DNA of 64,000 bases from Bacilli bacterium (GCA_017447165.1 JAFSOD010000004.1:491267-555266); one strand, 5' to 3'; positions 36,387-45,210 are shown, numbered from the stretch's first letter. Notes: generated by a model from the sequence alone, not told the origin. Numbers and translations are program-made.

Positions 36387-38150
36387 ATGAGTTTAGTGAA
36401 TATTAAAATTGATGGAAAAGATTTCCAAGTTGAAAGTGGTCTTACCATTTTAGAAGCTGCCAGAAAATGTGGCTTTGTGATTCCAAGTTTATGTGCCTTT
36501 AATAACGGTAAATGTTCTAGAGCAAGCTGTAGAGTTTGTTTAGTAGAAGTTAAAGGGGCTAGAGGTTTAGTAGCCTCGTGTGTTTATCCAGTTGCAGAAG
36601 GTATGGAAATTTCTATTTCTTCACAAAAGGCTGTGGAAGCTAGAAGAGCCTCTGTAGAATTACTTTTAAGTAATCACCATAAGAACTGCTTACAATGTGA
36701 GAAAAATGGACACTGCGAATTATTAGAAGTGTCCAAGATGGTTGGTGCTAGAGACCATATGTATGAAGGGGAACAAACGCCTGCCACAATCGATGAACTC
36801 GCACCAGGATTAGTAAGAGATACATCTAAATGTATTTTATGTGGTAGATGTATTGAAAGATGTAAAGAAGCCCAAGGTATTTCCATCTTAGGTTTTGAAA
36901 ATAGAGGCTTTAAGACAATTGTCTCCCCTGTTCAAAATAGAAGTTTCGCTACTTCTCCATGTATCCAATGTGGACAATGTGTTAATGTCTGCCCTACTGG
37001 CGCTTTAATGGAGCATAGCGAAATCGATAAAGTTGATGAAGCCTTTAGAGCTGGTAAAAAAGTGATTGTTCAAACCGCTCCTGCTGTTAGGGCCGCTATC
37101 GCTGAAGAATTTGGTGAAAAGATTGGCACTCCAGGAACTGGTAAGATGGTTGCTGCCCTTCATAGACTTGGCTTCTATAGAGTATTTGACACTAACTTTG
37201 CCGCCGACTTAACTATTATGGAAGAAGCTCACGAATTATTACAAAGAATTAAAAAAGGTGGCGTATTACCTCAAATTACTTCCTGTTCTCCAGGATGGAT
37301 TAATTATATGGAATATTACTGCCCAGAATTAATTCCAAATATCTCTACATGTAAATCCCCACATATGATGATGGGTGCAATTATTAAGAGCTATTTCGCT
37401 AAGAGTCATGATATTGATCCAAAAGATATCTTTGTGGTTTCTATTATGCCTTGTACCGCGAAAAAGTATGAAAGACAAAGAAAGCAAATGCCTAATGATG
37501 TTGATGCTGTCTTAACTACACGTGAACTCGCTAGAATGATTAAACGTAGTGGTATTAACTGGCAAAGACTTCCAGAAGAAGAGTTTGATCCAGACTTATT
37601 AGGCGATTATAGTGGCGCTGGTGTCATCTTTGGTGTTACGGGCGGAGTTATGGAAGCAGCATTAAGAACTGCTTACTTCTGGTTAACAGGTAAAGAATAC
37701 GGCAAAGTTGATTTCCATGAAGTACGTGGACAAGCAGCGATTAAAGAAGCTGATATTAATATTGAAGGTACAGTGGTGAAAGTTGCCATTGCCTCTGGTA
37801 TGAAGAATGCTAAAGTCTTATTAGATCAAATTAAAGAAGGTAAATCACCATATGCCTTTATTGAAATCATGGGTTGCCCAGGTGGATGTATCAATGGTGG
37901 TGGTCAACCATACGTTAAACCACTCTTCTTACAAAACGAAGATGATAACATTTTAGAGACCTATAGAGAAAAAAGAGCAAGCGTTCTTTATAAAGAAGAT
38001 GAAAGACAAGTTGTTAGACAATCTCATAACAATAAGGACATTCAAAAACTCTATAAAGACTTCTTAGGCGAACCTGGAAGTGAACTTGCCGAAGAATTAT
38101 TACATACTTCCTATTCCTCTGATAGAGAGAAATTCCCAGAAAGTAAATAA
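36387..38150 (+). CDS. [FeFe] hydrogenase catalytic subunit (HndD/HydA type)
   Basis: Evolves or oxidises H2 at the H-cluster. 587 residues from the ATG at 36387 (SD TAAGGAGGAAA); an upstream in-frame reading lies inside the NuoF-like gene. Domains: N-terminal [2Fe-2S] ferredoxin (CAFNNGKCSRASCRVC), His-Cys3 [4Fe-4S] site (HHKNCLQCEKNGHCELL), two [4Fe-4S] clusters (CILCGRCIERC and CIQCGQCVNVCPTG), then the H domain with TSCSPGWINYMEYY, MPCTAKKYERQ and EIMGCPGGCINGGGQP. With the NuoE- and NuoF-like subunits it fits the trimeric A3-type hydrogenases that use NADH plus ferredoxin. Maturation genes hydE, hydF and hydG are not in the window. Confidence 0.94.
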   Translation: MSLVNIKIDGKDFQVESGLTILEAARKCGFVIPSLCAFNNGKCSRASCRVCLVEVKGARGLVASCVYPVAEGMEISISSQKAVEARRASVELLLSNHHKNCLQCEKNGHCELLEVSKMVGARDHMYEGEQTPATIDELAPGLVRDTSKCILCGRCIERCKEAQGISILGFENRGFKTIVSPVQNRSFATSPCIQCGQCVNVCPTGALMEHSEIDKVDEAFRAGKKVIVQTAPAVRAAIAEEFGEKIGTPGTGKMVAALHRLGFYRVFDTNFAADLTIMEEAHELLQRIKKGGVLPQITSCSPGWINYMEYYCPELIPNISTCKSPHMMMGAIIKSYFAKSHDIDPKDIFVVSIMPCTAKKYERQRKQMPNDVDAVLTTRELARMIKRSGINWQRLPEEEFDPDLLGDYSGAGVIFGVTGGVMEAALRTAYFWLTGKEYGKVDFHEVRGQAAIKEADINIEGTVVKVAIASGMKNAKVLLDQIKEGKSPYAFIEIMGCPGGCINGGGQPYVKPLFLQNEDDNILETYREKRASVLYKEDERQVVRQSHNNKDIQKLYKDFLGEPGSELAEELLHTSYSSDREKFPESK

Positions 38151-38160
38151 TTAATCATTT

Positions 38161-38181
38161 AAGGGCCTTTATTGGCCCTTT
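38161..38181 (+). terminator. Hairpin after the hydrogenase operon
   Basis: AAGGGCC pairs with GGCCCTT across TTTATT. Only a short T-run follows, so termination may be partial and cysS, 10 bp downstream without an SD, may depend on read-through. Confidence 0.6.
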
Positions 38182-38190
38182 CACAATTAT

Positions 38191-39528
38191 ATGGAAATTA
38201 AATTATATAACTCACTTACAAATAAAGTAGAAGACTTTCGTCCTTTAAAAGAGGGTGAGGTTTCAATGTATGTTTGTGGCCCTACAGTCTATAACTATCC
38301 ACATATTGGAAACATGCGTCCAGTAGTGGTTTTTGATACGCTTAGAAGGTTCTTTACATATATTGGTTATAATGTGACTTATGTATCTAATTTCACTGAT
38401 GTTGATGATAAAATCATCAATGAAGCAATTAAACAAAATAAGAGTGAAAAAGAATTAACAGAATTCTATATTAAGGAATTTAAAAAGACTACAGAAGCGA
38501 TTGGTAGTCAAATCCCTTCTATCACTCCTAAAGTGACTGAATATATTGAAGATATTATTAGCTACGTCGATAACCTTGTTAAGATTGGCGCAGCTTATGT
38601 AGTAGATGGAGACGTTTACTTTAGAGTATCTAAGATCAAAGACTATGGTGTTTTAAGCGGCATTAATGTAGATGATTTATTAGTTGGCGCGCGTATAGAA
38701 GAAAATTCTCAAAAAGAATCTCCTCTTGATTTCGCTTTATGGAAAAAGACTGATAAAGGAATTAATTGGCCTTCTCCTTGGGGAAATGGTCGACCTGGTT
38801 GGCACACTGAATGCTGCGTGATGATTGATAAAATCTTCCCAGAACATTATATTGATATCCATGGTGGTGGATATGACTTAAAATTCCCGCATCATGAAAA
38901 TGAGATTGCTCAAAGTGAAGCCACTCATGGCAATAAAATTGCCAAACTCTGGATGCATAATGCATTTATCAACTTTGGTAATGAAAAGATGTCTAAAAGT
39001 TTAGGCAATGTTGTTTACGCGAAAGATTTAATTGCTGAAGTTGGTGGCCCAGTTACTAGATTAGTGATTTTATCTACTCACTATCGTCAACCTGTTAATT
39101 TCACCGAAGAGACAGTTAACGCAGCGGTTCAAGAAATCCAAAAAATGAAAATGGTCAATAAACAAATGGCCTTAAAACTTCAAGCTGTCGATAAAGATTT
39201 AGACTCTGGTAAGCCAACCTACATAAAAGTATTCTTAGAAAGTTTAGCGGATGACTTAAATACCGCCAATGCTTTAACTGAATTATATAATGTAATCAAA
39301 CTTGCTAACCAAGAGATTAGAGTAAAAGAACTTGACTATAATAAACTATTAGATTTGTTTAAAACCATTAACGATATGTTCTATATCTTAGGTTTAGATA
39401 TTCCATATGTAAAAATGGGTGAAAATGATAAAATTCTATACAAAAACTACATAAAAAGTAAAGAAAATAAAGATTTTGAACTTTCTGATAAACTCCGTGA
39501 GGAGCTTATTGCTAAAGGCATAATGTAA
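38191..39528 (+). CDS. cysS: Cysteinyl-tRNA synthetase
   Basis: Charges tRNA-Cys; class I synthetase with a zinc-bound active site. 445 residues. Motifs: CGPTVYNYPHIGNMRP (HIGN signature, first zinc Cys), WHTECCVM, DIHGGGYDLKFPHHENEIAQ, and EKMSKSLGN (KMSKS loop). The C-terminus ends at ELIAKGIM, about 15-20 residues shorter than many family members that continue with an EDTPQGTRW-like segment. No SD precedes the ATG, and no clear promoter is visible. In Bacillus cysS is followed by mrnC and rlmB; here rlmB follows directly and mrnC is missing. Confidence 0.96.
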   Translation: MEIKLYNSLTNKVEDFRPLKEGEVSMYVCGPTVYNYPHIGNMRPVVVFDTLRRFFTYIGYNVTYVSNFTDVDDKIINEAIKQNKSEKELTEFYIKEFKKTTEAIGSQIPSITPKVTEYIEDIISYVDNLVKIGAAYVVDGDVYFRVSKIKDYGVLSGINVDDLLVGARIEENSQKESPLDFALWKKTDKGINWPSPWGNGRPGWHTECCVMIDKIFPEHYIDIHGGGYDLKFPHHENEIAQSEATHGNKIAKLWMHNAFINFGNEKMSKSLGNVVYAKDLIAEVGGPVTRLVILSTHYRQPVNFTEETVNAAVQEIQKMKMVNKQMALKLQAVDKDLDSGKPTYIKVFLESLADDLNTANALTELYNVIKLANQEIRVKELDYNKLLDLFKTINDMFYILGLDIPYVKMGENDKILYKNYIKSKENKDFELSDKLREELIAKGIM

Positions 39529-39540
39529 GAAAAAACTACA

Positions 39541-40257
39541 ATGGAAAAAGAATATATTAATCTCATTTTTGGGAGGAATCCAGTTAAGGAAGCTTTAAGA
39601 GCTAATCGTGTAATGAAAGTCTTTATCATGAGCAATTTTTCTGATAAAGAGATTAACTTACTTTTACAAGAGAAAAAACCATATATTAAAGTGGTTTCAA
39701 GTTCTGAACTAGATTCAAGATGTCATGGTGTTCACCAAGGCATTATGGCGGAAATTAAGCCTTATGAATATCTTGATTTAGATGAGATTATTCGTAGATC
39801 TAGAAAAGTTGAAGTTCCTATTATTGTCATCCTTGATGGAATTAATGATACACATAACCTTGGTGCGATTTTAAGATCGTGCGACGTTTTTAATGTTACT
39901 GGTGTTTTGATTCCTAAACATAATCAAGTTCCTCTCAACGCTACAGTTGCTAAAAGTAGTGCTGGTGCAATTAATTTTGTTCCTGTGGCACAAGTCTCTA
40001 GTCTTAACCAAACTATTAAAAAATTAAAAGACAATGGATTTTGGGTTGTTTCTACTGATGGTAGTGCGAAGCTTGATTATAATCAAATCACATATGATTT
40101 TCCTGTAGCCTTAGTTATTGGCTCCGAAGGAAAAGGTGTCTCATCATTAATTATTAAAAATTCTGATTATGTTGTTAAAATTCCTCAATATGGCCATGTT
40201 AATTCCCTAAATGCATCGGTCGCAACTGGTATTTTATTAGCCAAGATTAGAAACTAA
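39541..40257 (+). CDS. rlmB: 23S rRNA (guanosine-2'-O)-methyltransferase, TrmH/SPOUT family
   Basis: Methylates a guanosine in the 23S peptidyl transferase region using SAM. 238 residues. N-terminal substrate-binding domain (LIFGRNPVKEALRANRVMKV) followed by the knotted SPOUT domain: GINDTHNLGAILRSC, VPLNATVAKSSAGAI, ALVIGSEGKGVSSLI and NSLNASVATGILLA. It starts 12 bp after cysS and lacks an SD. The RlmB assignment within the TrmH family rests on the conserved cysS neighbourhood. Confidence 0.88.
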   Translation: MEKEYINLIFGRNPVKEALRANRVMKVFIMSNFSDKEINLLLQEKKPYIKVVSSSELDSRCHGVHQGIMAEIKPYEYLDLDEIIRRSRKVEVPIIVILDGINDTHNLGAILRSCDVFNVTGVLIPKHNQVPLNATVAKSSAGAINFVPVAQVSSLNQTIKKLKDNGFWVVSTDGSAKLDYNQITYDFPVALVIGSEGKGVSSLIIKNSDYVVKIPQYGHVNSLNASVATGILLAKIRN

Positions 40258-40280
40258 ACATTAGAAACCTTAATTGGTAG

Positions 40281-40306
40281 TACTCCACAAGAAGGGAGTA
40301 TTTTTT
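40281..40306 (+). terminator. Terminator-like hairpin overlapping the ribosome-binding site of the sigma gene
   Basis: TACTCC (40281-40286) pairs with GGAGTA (40295-40300), followed immediately by TTTTTT and then the ATG at 40307. The 3' arm contains the only SD-like sequence (GGGAG) of the sigma gene, so the same element can end the rlmB transcript and hide the start site. Confidence 0.6.
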
Positions 40307-40912
40307 ATGTTTGAAAAATACCAAAGCAAAACTGATAACGAGCTAGTTTTGAGTTATAAGAAAAATCATAATGATGATGTTGAGTTTGAACTTATTTCTC
40401 GTTATCAAAAACACGCTAGAAGATTAGCGAAAGAACTTTGCAAAAAGTTCAATTTTTTATATCAAGTTGAATTTGACGATTTATATTGTATCTGTTTAGG
40501 TGCATTATTTTCTGCAATTAGGAGCGTTGATGAGTATTCAATTAACTTCTACACTTATTGGAAGGTTGCTGCGACCAATGAAGTAACATCGTATGTTAGT
40601 AAATTTACTAATATCCATAAAAGTAGAATTGACGATTACTTTAATTACGAACAAGGTGTTTATCAAAGTGGATATTTTAAAGAAAAATCACAAAACACCG
40701 ATGAAGACTTTATGTCTACTTTTGAATTAGAAGAAATCTTGTCAAATCCTAAAAACAAATTTTCTAAACTTGATGTCGATGTTTTTCGCCTTTATCTAGC
40801 GGGCTATACGATTAACGAAATTGTGAATTTACTTAACTCAACTTATAACAAAGTTCGATACCGAATTAACAACGTCAGACGTAAAATAGCAAATATTTTG
40901 TTCAATCAATAG
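40307..40912 (+). CDS. RNA polymerase sigma factor, SigH-like
   Basis: 201 residues. Region 2-like N-terminal half: DNELVLSYKKN, LISRYQKHARRLAKEL, EFDDLYCICLGALFSAI, FYTYWKVAATNEVTSYV. Region 4-like C-terminal half: FRLYLAGYTINEIVNLLN and YNKVRYRINNVRRKI, a helix-turn-helix. The order cysS-rlmB-sigma is the same as cysS-(mrnC)-rlmB-(yacP)-sigH in Bacillus, supporting a SigH-family alternative sigma factor. I use the ATG at 40307; a TTG reading from 40274 runs through the hairpin and is unlikely. The SD GGGAG sits inside the terminator-like hairpin. Confidence 0.78.
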   Translation: MFEKYQSKTDNELVLSYKKNHNDDVEFELISRYQKHARRLAKELCKKFNFLYQVEFDDLYCICLGALFSAIRSVDEYSINFYTYWKVAATNEVTSYVSKFTNIHKSRIDDYFNYEQGVYQSGYFKEKSQNTDEDFMSTFELEEILSNPKNKFSKLDVDVFRLYLAGYTINEIVNLLNSTYNKVRYRINNVRRKIANILFNQ

Positions 40913-40929
40913 AATGAAACAAAATAACT

Positions 40930-40938
40930 TGTTATAAT
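40930..40938 (+). promoter_or_regulatory. Extended -10 promoter of the ecf-truA operon, apparently leaderless
   Basis: TGTTATAAT is a perfect extended -10 that ends 7 nt before the ecfA1 ATG at 40946. No SD lies between. Confidence 0.6.
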
Positions 40939-40945
40939 AGTCGTC

Positions 40946-41761
40946 ATGAAATGCGTATCCATTAAAAATTTAACTTATGCATATATTAAAGATAGACCTG
41001 TTATTAAAGATTTATCTTTAGATATCGAAGAAGGCGAATATGTTTCCTTGGTGGGACATAATGGATGTGGTAAATCCACTCTCGCTAAATTATTAGTGGG
41101 TCTATTATTCGCTAATCAAGGTTCAATAGAGATATGTGGACTTGAGTTAAACAGCAAGAACATTAATGAGATACGCAAAAAAGTAGCAATCGTCTTTCAA
41201 AATCCTGACAACCAATTTATCGGAGCGACCGTGGAAGATGATATAGCCTTCTCTCTAGAGAATATGTGTGTTCCTAGAGAGGAAATGCTAACTCTAGTGC
41301 CGGAATATGCTAAAAAAGTAGGAATGGAGCAGTTCCTCACTAAAGAGCCTGGCTACTTATCTGGAGGACAAAAACAAAGAGTCGCAGTGGCTGACGCTTT
41401 AATTAGAAATCCAGAAATCTTAATTCTTGACGAGGCTACTAGTATGCTTGATCCAGCGGGCAAGCAAGATATTTTAAATTTGGTTAAAAAGATGAGAAGT
41501 GAAAATCCTAATCTCACTATTATTTCTATTACCCATGACATCAATGAAGCTTATGATTCTGACCGTATTGTTTTAATGCATGAAGGGGTAAACGTGCTTA
41601 GTTGTACTCCAGTAGAATTATTCGAAAAAACTGACATTATTTCAAAATATAACCTTGATTTGCCGTTTGTTATTGAACTAAAGACCAAAATTAAAAAGTT
41701 AGGAATAGACGTTAAAGAGTCTGATTCTTTAGAGACTATTGGAGTGAAGTTATGCAAATAA
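40946..41761 (+). CDS. ecfA1: ECF transporter ATPase subunit EcfA1
   Basis: One of two ATPases of the energy-coupling module that powers vitamin/nucleobase uptake with interchangeable S components. 271 residues. Walker A VGHNGCGKSTLAKLL at about 37-51, Q-loop VFQNPDNQF, signature LSGGQKQRVAVA and Walker B ILILDEATSMLD. It overlaps ecfA2 by 10 bp. Position before ecfA2-ecfT-truA is the same as in Bacillus. Confidence 0.95.
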   Translation: MKCVSIKNLTYAYIKDRPVIKDLSLDIEEGEYVSLVGHNGCGKSTLAKLLVGLLFANQGSIEICGLELNSKNINEIRKKVAIVFQNPDNQFIGATVEDDIAFSLENMCVPREEMLTLVPEYAKKVGMEQFLTKEPGYLSGGQKQRVAVADALIRNPEILILDEATSMLDPAGKQDILNLVKKMRSENPNLTIISITHDINEAYDSDRIVLMHEGVNVLSCTPVELFEKTDIISKYNLDLPFVIELKTKIKKLGIDVKESDSLETIGVKLCK

Positions 41762-42597
41762 AAATCAATAGTCTCTCCTATACATACTTAGCGAAAACAC
41801 CAAACGAAGTTGAAGCACTTCATGATGTATCTTTAGAAATACCTGAAGGAAAGATAACTTCTATTATTGGTCATACTGGTAGTGGTAAATCTACTCTTAT
41901 CCAGACTCTAAATGGGTTACTTCTTCCTACTAGTGGAGAGGTCCACGTTGGAGATTATGTAGTTACTAGTAAAAAGAAGAAAAACAAAAAGATTAAGGAG
42001 CTTAGAAAATCTTTAGCGATTGTTTTCCAATTCCCTGAATACCAACTCTTTGAAGAGACAGTAGAAAAAGACGTTGCTTTTGGTTTGAAAAACTATGGAG
42101 TTAAAGAAGCTGAGGCTATTAAGCAAGCACATAAAGCTTTAGAAGAAGTTGGTATTGATAAGTCTTTTTATAAACGTAGTCCGTTTGAACTATCTGGAGG
42201 AGAAAAGCGTAGAGTAGCGATTGCGGGTATTATCGCTTTAAATCCAGACATCTTAGTGTTAGATGAACCTACTGCAGGACTAGATCCTTTAGGAAGTAAG
42301 ATAATCTTAAGATTAATCGAAAAATTTAATAAAGAAGGTAAAACTATCATTATCGTTACTCACGATATGAATATCGTCCTTAACTATAGTGACCACGTTG
42401 TGGTGATGAATGACGGGAAAGTTGCTTTTGAAGGAACACCAAGTACTTTATTTAATGGAGATATCTCTAAATACTCGATTGATGTTCCTGAGTTATTTAA
42501 GTTTGTAAAAATATTAGAAGTAAAAGGGATGAAGTTAGACTTATCTAAAATTAGAACAATAGATGATCTAATCACTCAACTTAAGGAGAAAAGATGA
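41752..42597 (+). CDS. ecfA2: ECF transporter ATPase subunit EcfA2
   Basis: Second ATPase of the module. 281 residues. Walker A IGHTGSGKSTLIQTL, Q-loop VFQFPEYQLFEETV, signature LSGGEKRRVAIAG, Walker B LVLDEPTAGLD and switch THDMN. It overlaps ecfA1 by 10 bp and ecfT by 4 bp (ATGA), implying stoichiometric coupled translation. Confidence 0.95.
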   Translation: MQIKINSLSYTYLAKTPNEVEALHDVSLEIPEGKITSIIGHTGSGKSTLIQTLNGLLLPTSGEVHVGDYVVTSKKKKNKKIKELRKSLAIVFQFPEYQLFEETVEKDVAFGLKNYGVKEAEAIKQAHKALEEVGIDKSFYKRSPFELSGGEKRRVAIAGIIALNPDILVLDEPTAGLDPLGSKIILRLIEKFNKEGKTIIIVTHDMNIVLNYSDHVVVMNDGKVAFEGTPSTLFNGDISKYSIDVPELFKFVKILEVKGMKLDLSKIRTIDDLITQLKEKR

Positions 42598-43478
42598 ATA
42601 ACTTAACGTTCGGCCGATATTCTCCGTTTAATACCTTCACCCATAAGTTAGACCCAAGAAACAAAATCTTCTTGATGATTGTTTTATTTGTCTGTGTCTT
42701 TTTAAAGGTCACAGTCTGGTCATCTACTTTAATAATAGCGGGCGCCCTTTTCTTATTTATGATTTGTGTGATGCTTATATCTAAAGTAAGCGTTTTATCT
42801 TTACTTAAGAGTTTAGGAGCAATGTGGATCCTATTCCTATTCTTATTAATAATATATATGTTCGTGCCTAACCCTGCGTATAAAGCGGATCATATCGCGT
42901 TCACGATAAATAACTATCCGGTTTACTATGATGCTTTTATCCAGTGGGGATATATCGTTATTAGATTAGTGATGATGCTTATGGTGACAATGATATTAAC
43001 AAGCACGACTAAACCAATGGATTTGACTTATGGTTTAGAGTGGTACTTAACTCCCCTTAAATTAGTGAAATTCCCATCTCATATTGTGGCGATGACTTTA
43101 AGTATTGCTTTAAGATTTATTCCTACTTTAATAGATGAGACTAATAGAATTATTAAGGCTCAGTCCTCTAGAGGAGTGGATTTTAATCACGGTGGAATCT
43201 TTAAAAGATTCAAGGCAATATTTGCGTTAATTATTCCTTTATTTGTTTCTGCGATTACTAGAAGTGAAGAATTATCTGATGCGATGGAGGCTAGAGGATA
43301 TGATCCATACGCGAAAAGAACTAGATATAGAAAGTTACAATTTCATCTTGTCGATTTATTAGCCTTAATTATTGTCTTATTAGTATTTGGGGCAATCTTA
43401 TTCTTAGTTATTTATAATAATCATGTAAGCCAAGTAGATATTATCTACTGGATTAGTGGAGTACACCCAATTATATGA
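42594..43478 (+). CDS. ecfT: ECF transporter transmembrane subunit EcfT
   Basis: Integral membrane scaffold joining the ATPases to the S component. 294 residues with about five membrane helices (IFLMIVLFVCVFLKV, WILFLFLLIIYMFV, LVMMLMVTMILT, and a C-terminal pair). The two coupling-helix motifs are QSSRGVDF and MEARGYDPY. Overlaps ecfA2 and truA by 4 bp each. Confidence 0.93.
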   Translation: MNNLTFGRYSPFNTFTHKLDPRNKIFLMIVLFVCVFLKVTVWSSTLIIAGALFLFMICVMLISKVSVLSLLKSLGAMWILFLFLLIIYMFVPNPAYKADHIAFTINNYPVYYDAFIQWGYIVIRLVMMLMVTMILTSTTKPMDLTYGLEWYLTPLKLVKFPSHIVAMTLSIALRFIPTLIDETNRIIKAQSSRGVDFNHGGIFKRFKAIFALIIPLFVSAITRSEELSDAMEARGYDPYAKRTRYRKLQFHLVDLLALIIVLLVFGAILFLVIYNNHVSQVDIIYWISGVHPII

Positions 43479-44209
43479 GAATCTTAGCGTTAACTAAATA
43501 TAAAGGCACTAACTACGCGGGTTGGCAAAAACAACCTAACGCTTTAAGTGTGCAAGAAGTTATCGAAAAAGAATTATCTAAATACTTTAACCGTGAAATT
43601 ACTATCTATGGAGCGGGTCGTACTGATGCAGGAGTTCACGCTTTAGGGCAACGCTTCCATTTTGATATTGATGTTGATGAACTTGATATTGATAGACTTA
43701 TATATTCACTTAATAAGATGTTACCAGATGATATATCTATTGAAGATATGGAAGAAGTTGATAGTGATTTTCATGCAAGATTATCTGCAACAGGAAAAAT
43801 ATATAACTACCTAATTTCTTTTGAGTCTAAATCACCTTTCTTTTATGATACATGTTATTTATGTCCTAAGAAGTTTGACATGCCTTTATTTAAAGAAGCT
43901 CTACAACATTTTGTGGGTAAACATAACTTTAAAAACTTCACTTCTAAAGAAGAAGATAAAGATAATTTTGTTAGAGAAATCTACTCAATTGATGTTGTAG
44001 GAGAAGAAGAGTTCTTATCCATCACCTTTAGAGGAACAGGATTCATGAGATATATGATTAGATTTATTATCGGATATGCGATGGATGTCGCCTACGGCAA
44101 ATACGATATTGAATCTATTGATGAACTACTAGACGACAGTAGTGAAAGACATATAATCGCTAGTAAGGCTCCTGGTAGAGGATTATTATTAGTAGCAGTG
44201 GAATATTAA
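43475..44209 (+). CDS. truA: tRNA pseudouridine(38-40) synthase
   Basis: Converts uridines 38-40 in the anticodon arm to pseudouridine. 244 residues. Catalytic Asp in GAGRTDAGVHALGQ; YKGTNYAGWQKQPN at the N-terminus and GTGFMRYMIRFIIG near the C-terminus are typical. Start overlaps the ecfT stop (ATGA). A terminator overlaps the stop codon. Confidence 0.96.
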   Translation: MRILALTKYKGTNYAGWQKQPNALSVQEVIEKELSKYFNREITIYGAGRTDAGVHALGQRFHFDIDVDELDIDRLIYSLNKMLPDDISIEDMEEVDSDFHARLSATGKIYNYLISFESKSPFFYDTCYLCPKKFDMPLFKEALQHFVGKHNFKNFTSKEEDKDNFVREIYSIDVVGEEEFLSITFRGTGFMRYMIRFIIGYAMDVAYGKYDIESIDELLDDSSERHIIASKAPGRGLLLVAVEY

Positions 44210-44232
44210 GTCGCCTAGCAAAGCGACTTTTT
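44208..44232 (+). terminator. Intrinsic terminator of the ecf-truA operon
   Basis: AAGTCGC pairs with GCGACTT and is followed by a T-run; the 5' arm begins within the truA stop codon. Confidence 0.8.
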
Positions 44233-44280
44233 ATTACAAACTTTTGTTTGTGCTTTGTCGTTGGAATTTTTCGATATGCG

Positions 44281-44355
44281 AATTGCATACTTTAGGGGTC
44301 AAAATATGCAATTCAGCAATTAAAATTGCATAAAAATCCTCAAAAATATGCAATT
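44281..44355. repeat. Four alternating copies of a 9-bp element before yebC
   Basis: AATTGCATA/TATGCAATT occurs four times with alternating orientation: 44281-44289 (inverted), 44305-44313, 44324-44332 (inverted), 44347-44355. The two forward copies lie within a longer imperfect direct repeat (TCAAAATATGCAATTCAGCA and TCAAAAATATGCAATTTAGC). It lies between the truA terminator and the yebC promoter; function unknown. Confidence 0.6.
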
Positions 44356-44394
44356 TAGCAAATTACAAGTTACTATTTAATTATCATCACATAG

Positions 44395-44403
44395 TGATAT
44401 AAT
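44395..44403 (+). promoter_or_regulatory. Extended -10 promoter of yebC
   Basis: TGATATAAT is a perfect extended -10. The leader to the ATG at 44432 is about 22 nt and contains SD TAGGAGAG, in contrast to the leaderless genes nearby. Confidence 0.65.
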
Positions 44404-44431
44404 ACATATCGGAAAAATAGGAGAGATTATT

Positions 44432-45136
44432 ATGGGAAGAGCACATGAAGTTAGAGCGAAAGCCATGGCCGCAACTGCTGCCGCACGTAGTGCGTTATTT
44501 ATGAGAGCCAGTAAAGAAATCTATATGGCTGCTAGTAGAGGTGTTCCTGACCCAGATAGTAACTTAGCCTTAAGATCCGCAATTGAAAAATGGAAAGCCC
44601 AACACGTCACTAAAGACGTTATTGAAAGAGCGATTCAAAAAGCTAAAGGTGGTACTGCTGAATCTTATGATGAAGGAAGATATGAAGCCTTTGGTCCAGG
44701 TGGAAGTTTATTTATTATTGATACTTTAACTGATAACACGAATCGTGCTTTAGTGGAAGTTAGAACCGCAGTCACTAAAAAAGGTGGCCACTTAGGATCT
44801 GTTATCTTTAATTTCTATCAAGCCGGATTATTTGCTTTTAAAGGAAATAATAGAGACGAAGTGGAAGAAGCTCTTATCTTAGGGGATGTTGATGTTACAG
44901 AAGTCACAGAGGAAGACGGAGAAATCGAAGTAGTAACCGCTCCTGAAGCATTTGCCAAAGCTAGAGAAGTATTAGGAGAATTAGGTATTACTGAATTTGA
45001 TACCGCTGAAGTGACTTTCTTACCAAATGAATATGTAGAGATCACTGATCCAGAAGATAGAAGAAAATTTGAAGAATTATGTGATATGTTAGATGAACTT
45101 CAAGATGTTCAAAACGTATACCATAATGTTAAATAA
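44432..45136 (+). CDS. yebC: YebC/TACO1-family protein (transcription/translation regulator)
   Basis: 234 residues. YebC proteins were annotated as transcription regulators and have more recently been linked to translation of proline-rich stretches. The family start MGRAHEVRAKAMAATAAARS differs slightly from the usual GRxxSKxxxxK start but is clear; NLALRSAIEKWKAQHVTKDV, YEAFGPGGSLFIIDTLTDN and KKGGHLGSVIFNFYQ follow. SD TAGGAGA. Monocistronic, between its own promoter and a terminator. Confidence 0.9.
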   Translation: MGRAHEVRAKAMAATAAARSALFMRASKEIYMAASRGVPDPDSNLALRSAIEKWKAQHVTKDVIERAIQKAKGGTAESYDEGRYEAFGPGGSLFIIDTLTDNTNRALVEVRTAVTKKGGHLGSVIFNFYQAGLFAFKGNNRDEVEEALILGDVDVTEVTEEDGEIEVVTAPEAFAKAREVLGELGITEFDTAEVTFLPNEYVEITDPEDRRKFEELCDMLDELQDVQNVYHNVK

Positions 45137-45159
45137 TAATTTATTTATAAATTATAAGG

Positions 45160-45185
45160 AAAGCGCAAAATAGCGCTTTTCTTTT
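45160..45185 (+). terminator. Intrinsic terminator of yebC
   Basis: AAAGCGC pairs with GCGCTTT across AAAATA, followed by a T-rich tract. Confidence 0.8.
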
Positions 45186-45210
45186 ACTGTTGAGCAATTT
45201 CTGAAAAAAA

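Noticed and set aside
36900-38150. TSCSPGW in the hydrogenase H domain as a broken cluster-ligand motif
   Set aside because: As I recall, TSC(C/S)PGW variation is common in HndD-type hydrogenases and STCKSP supplies a nearby Cys, so I do not claim loss of function.
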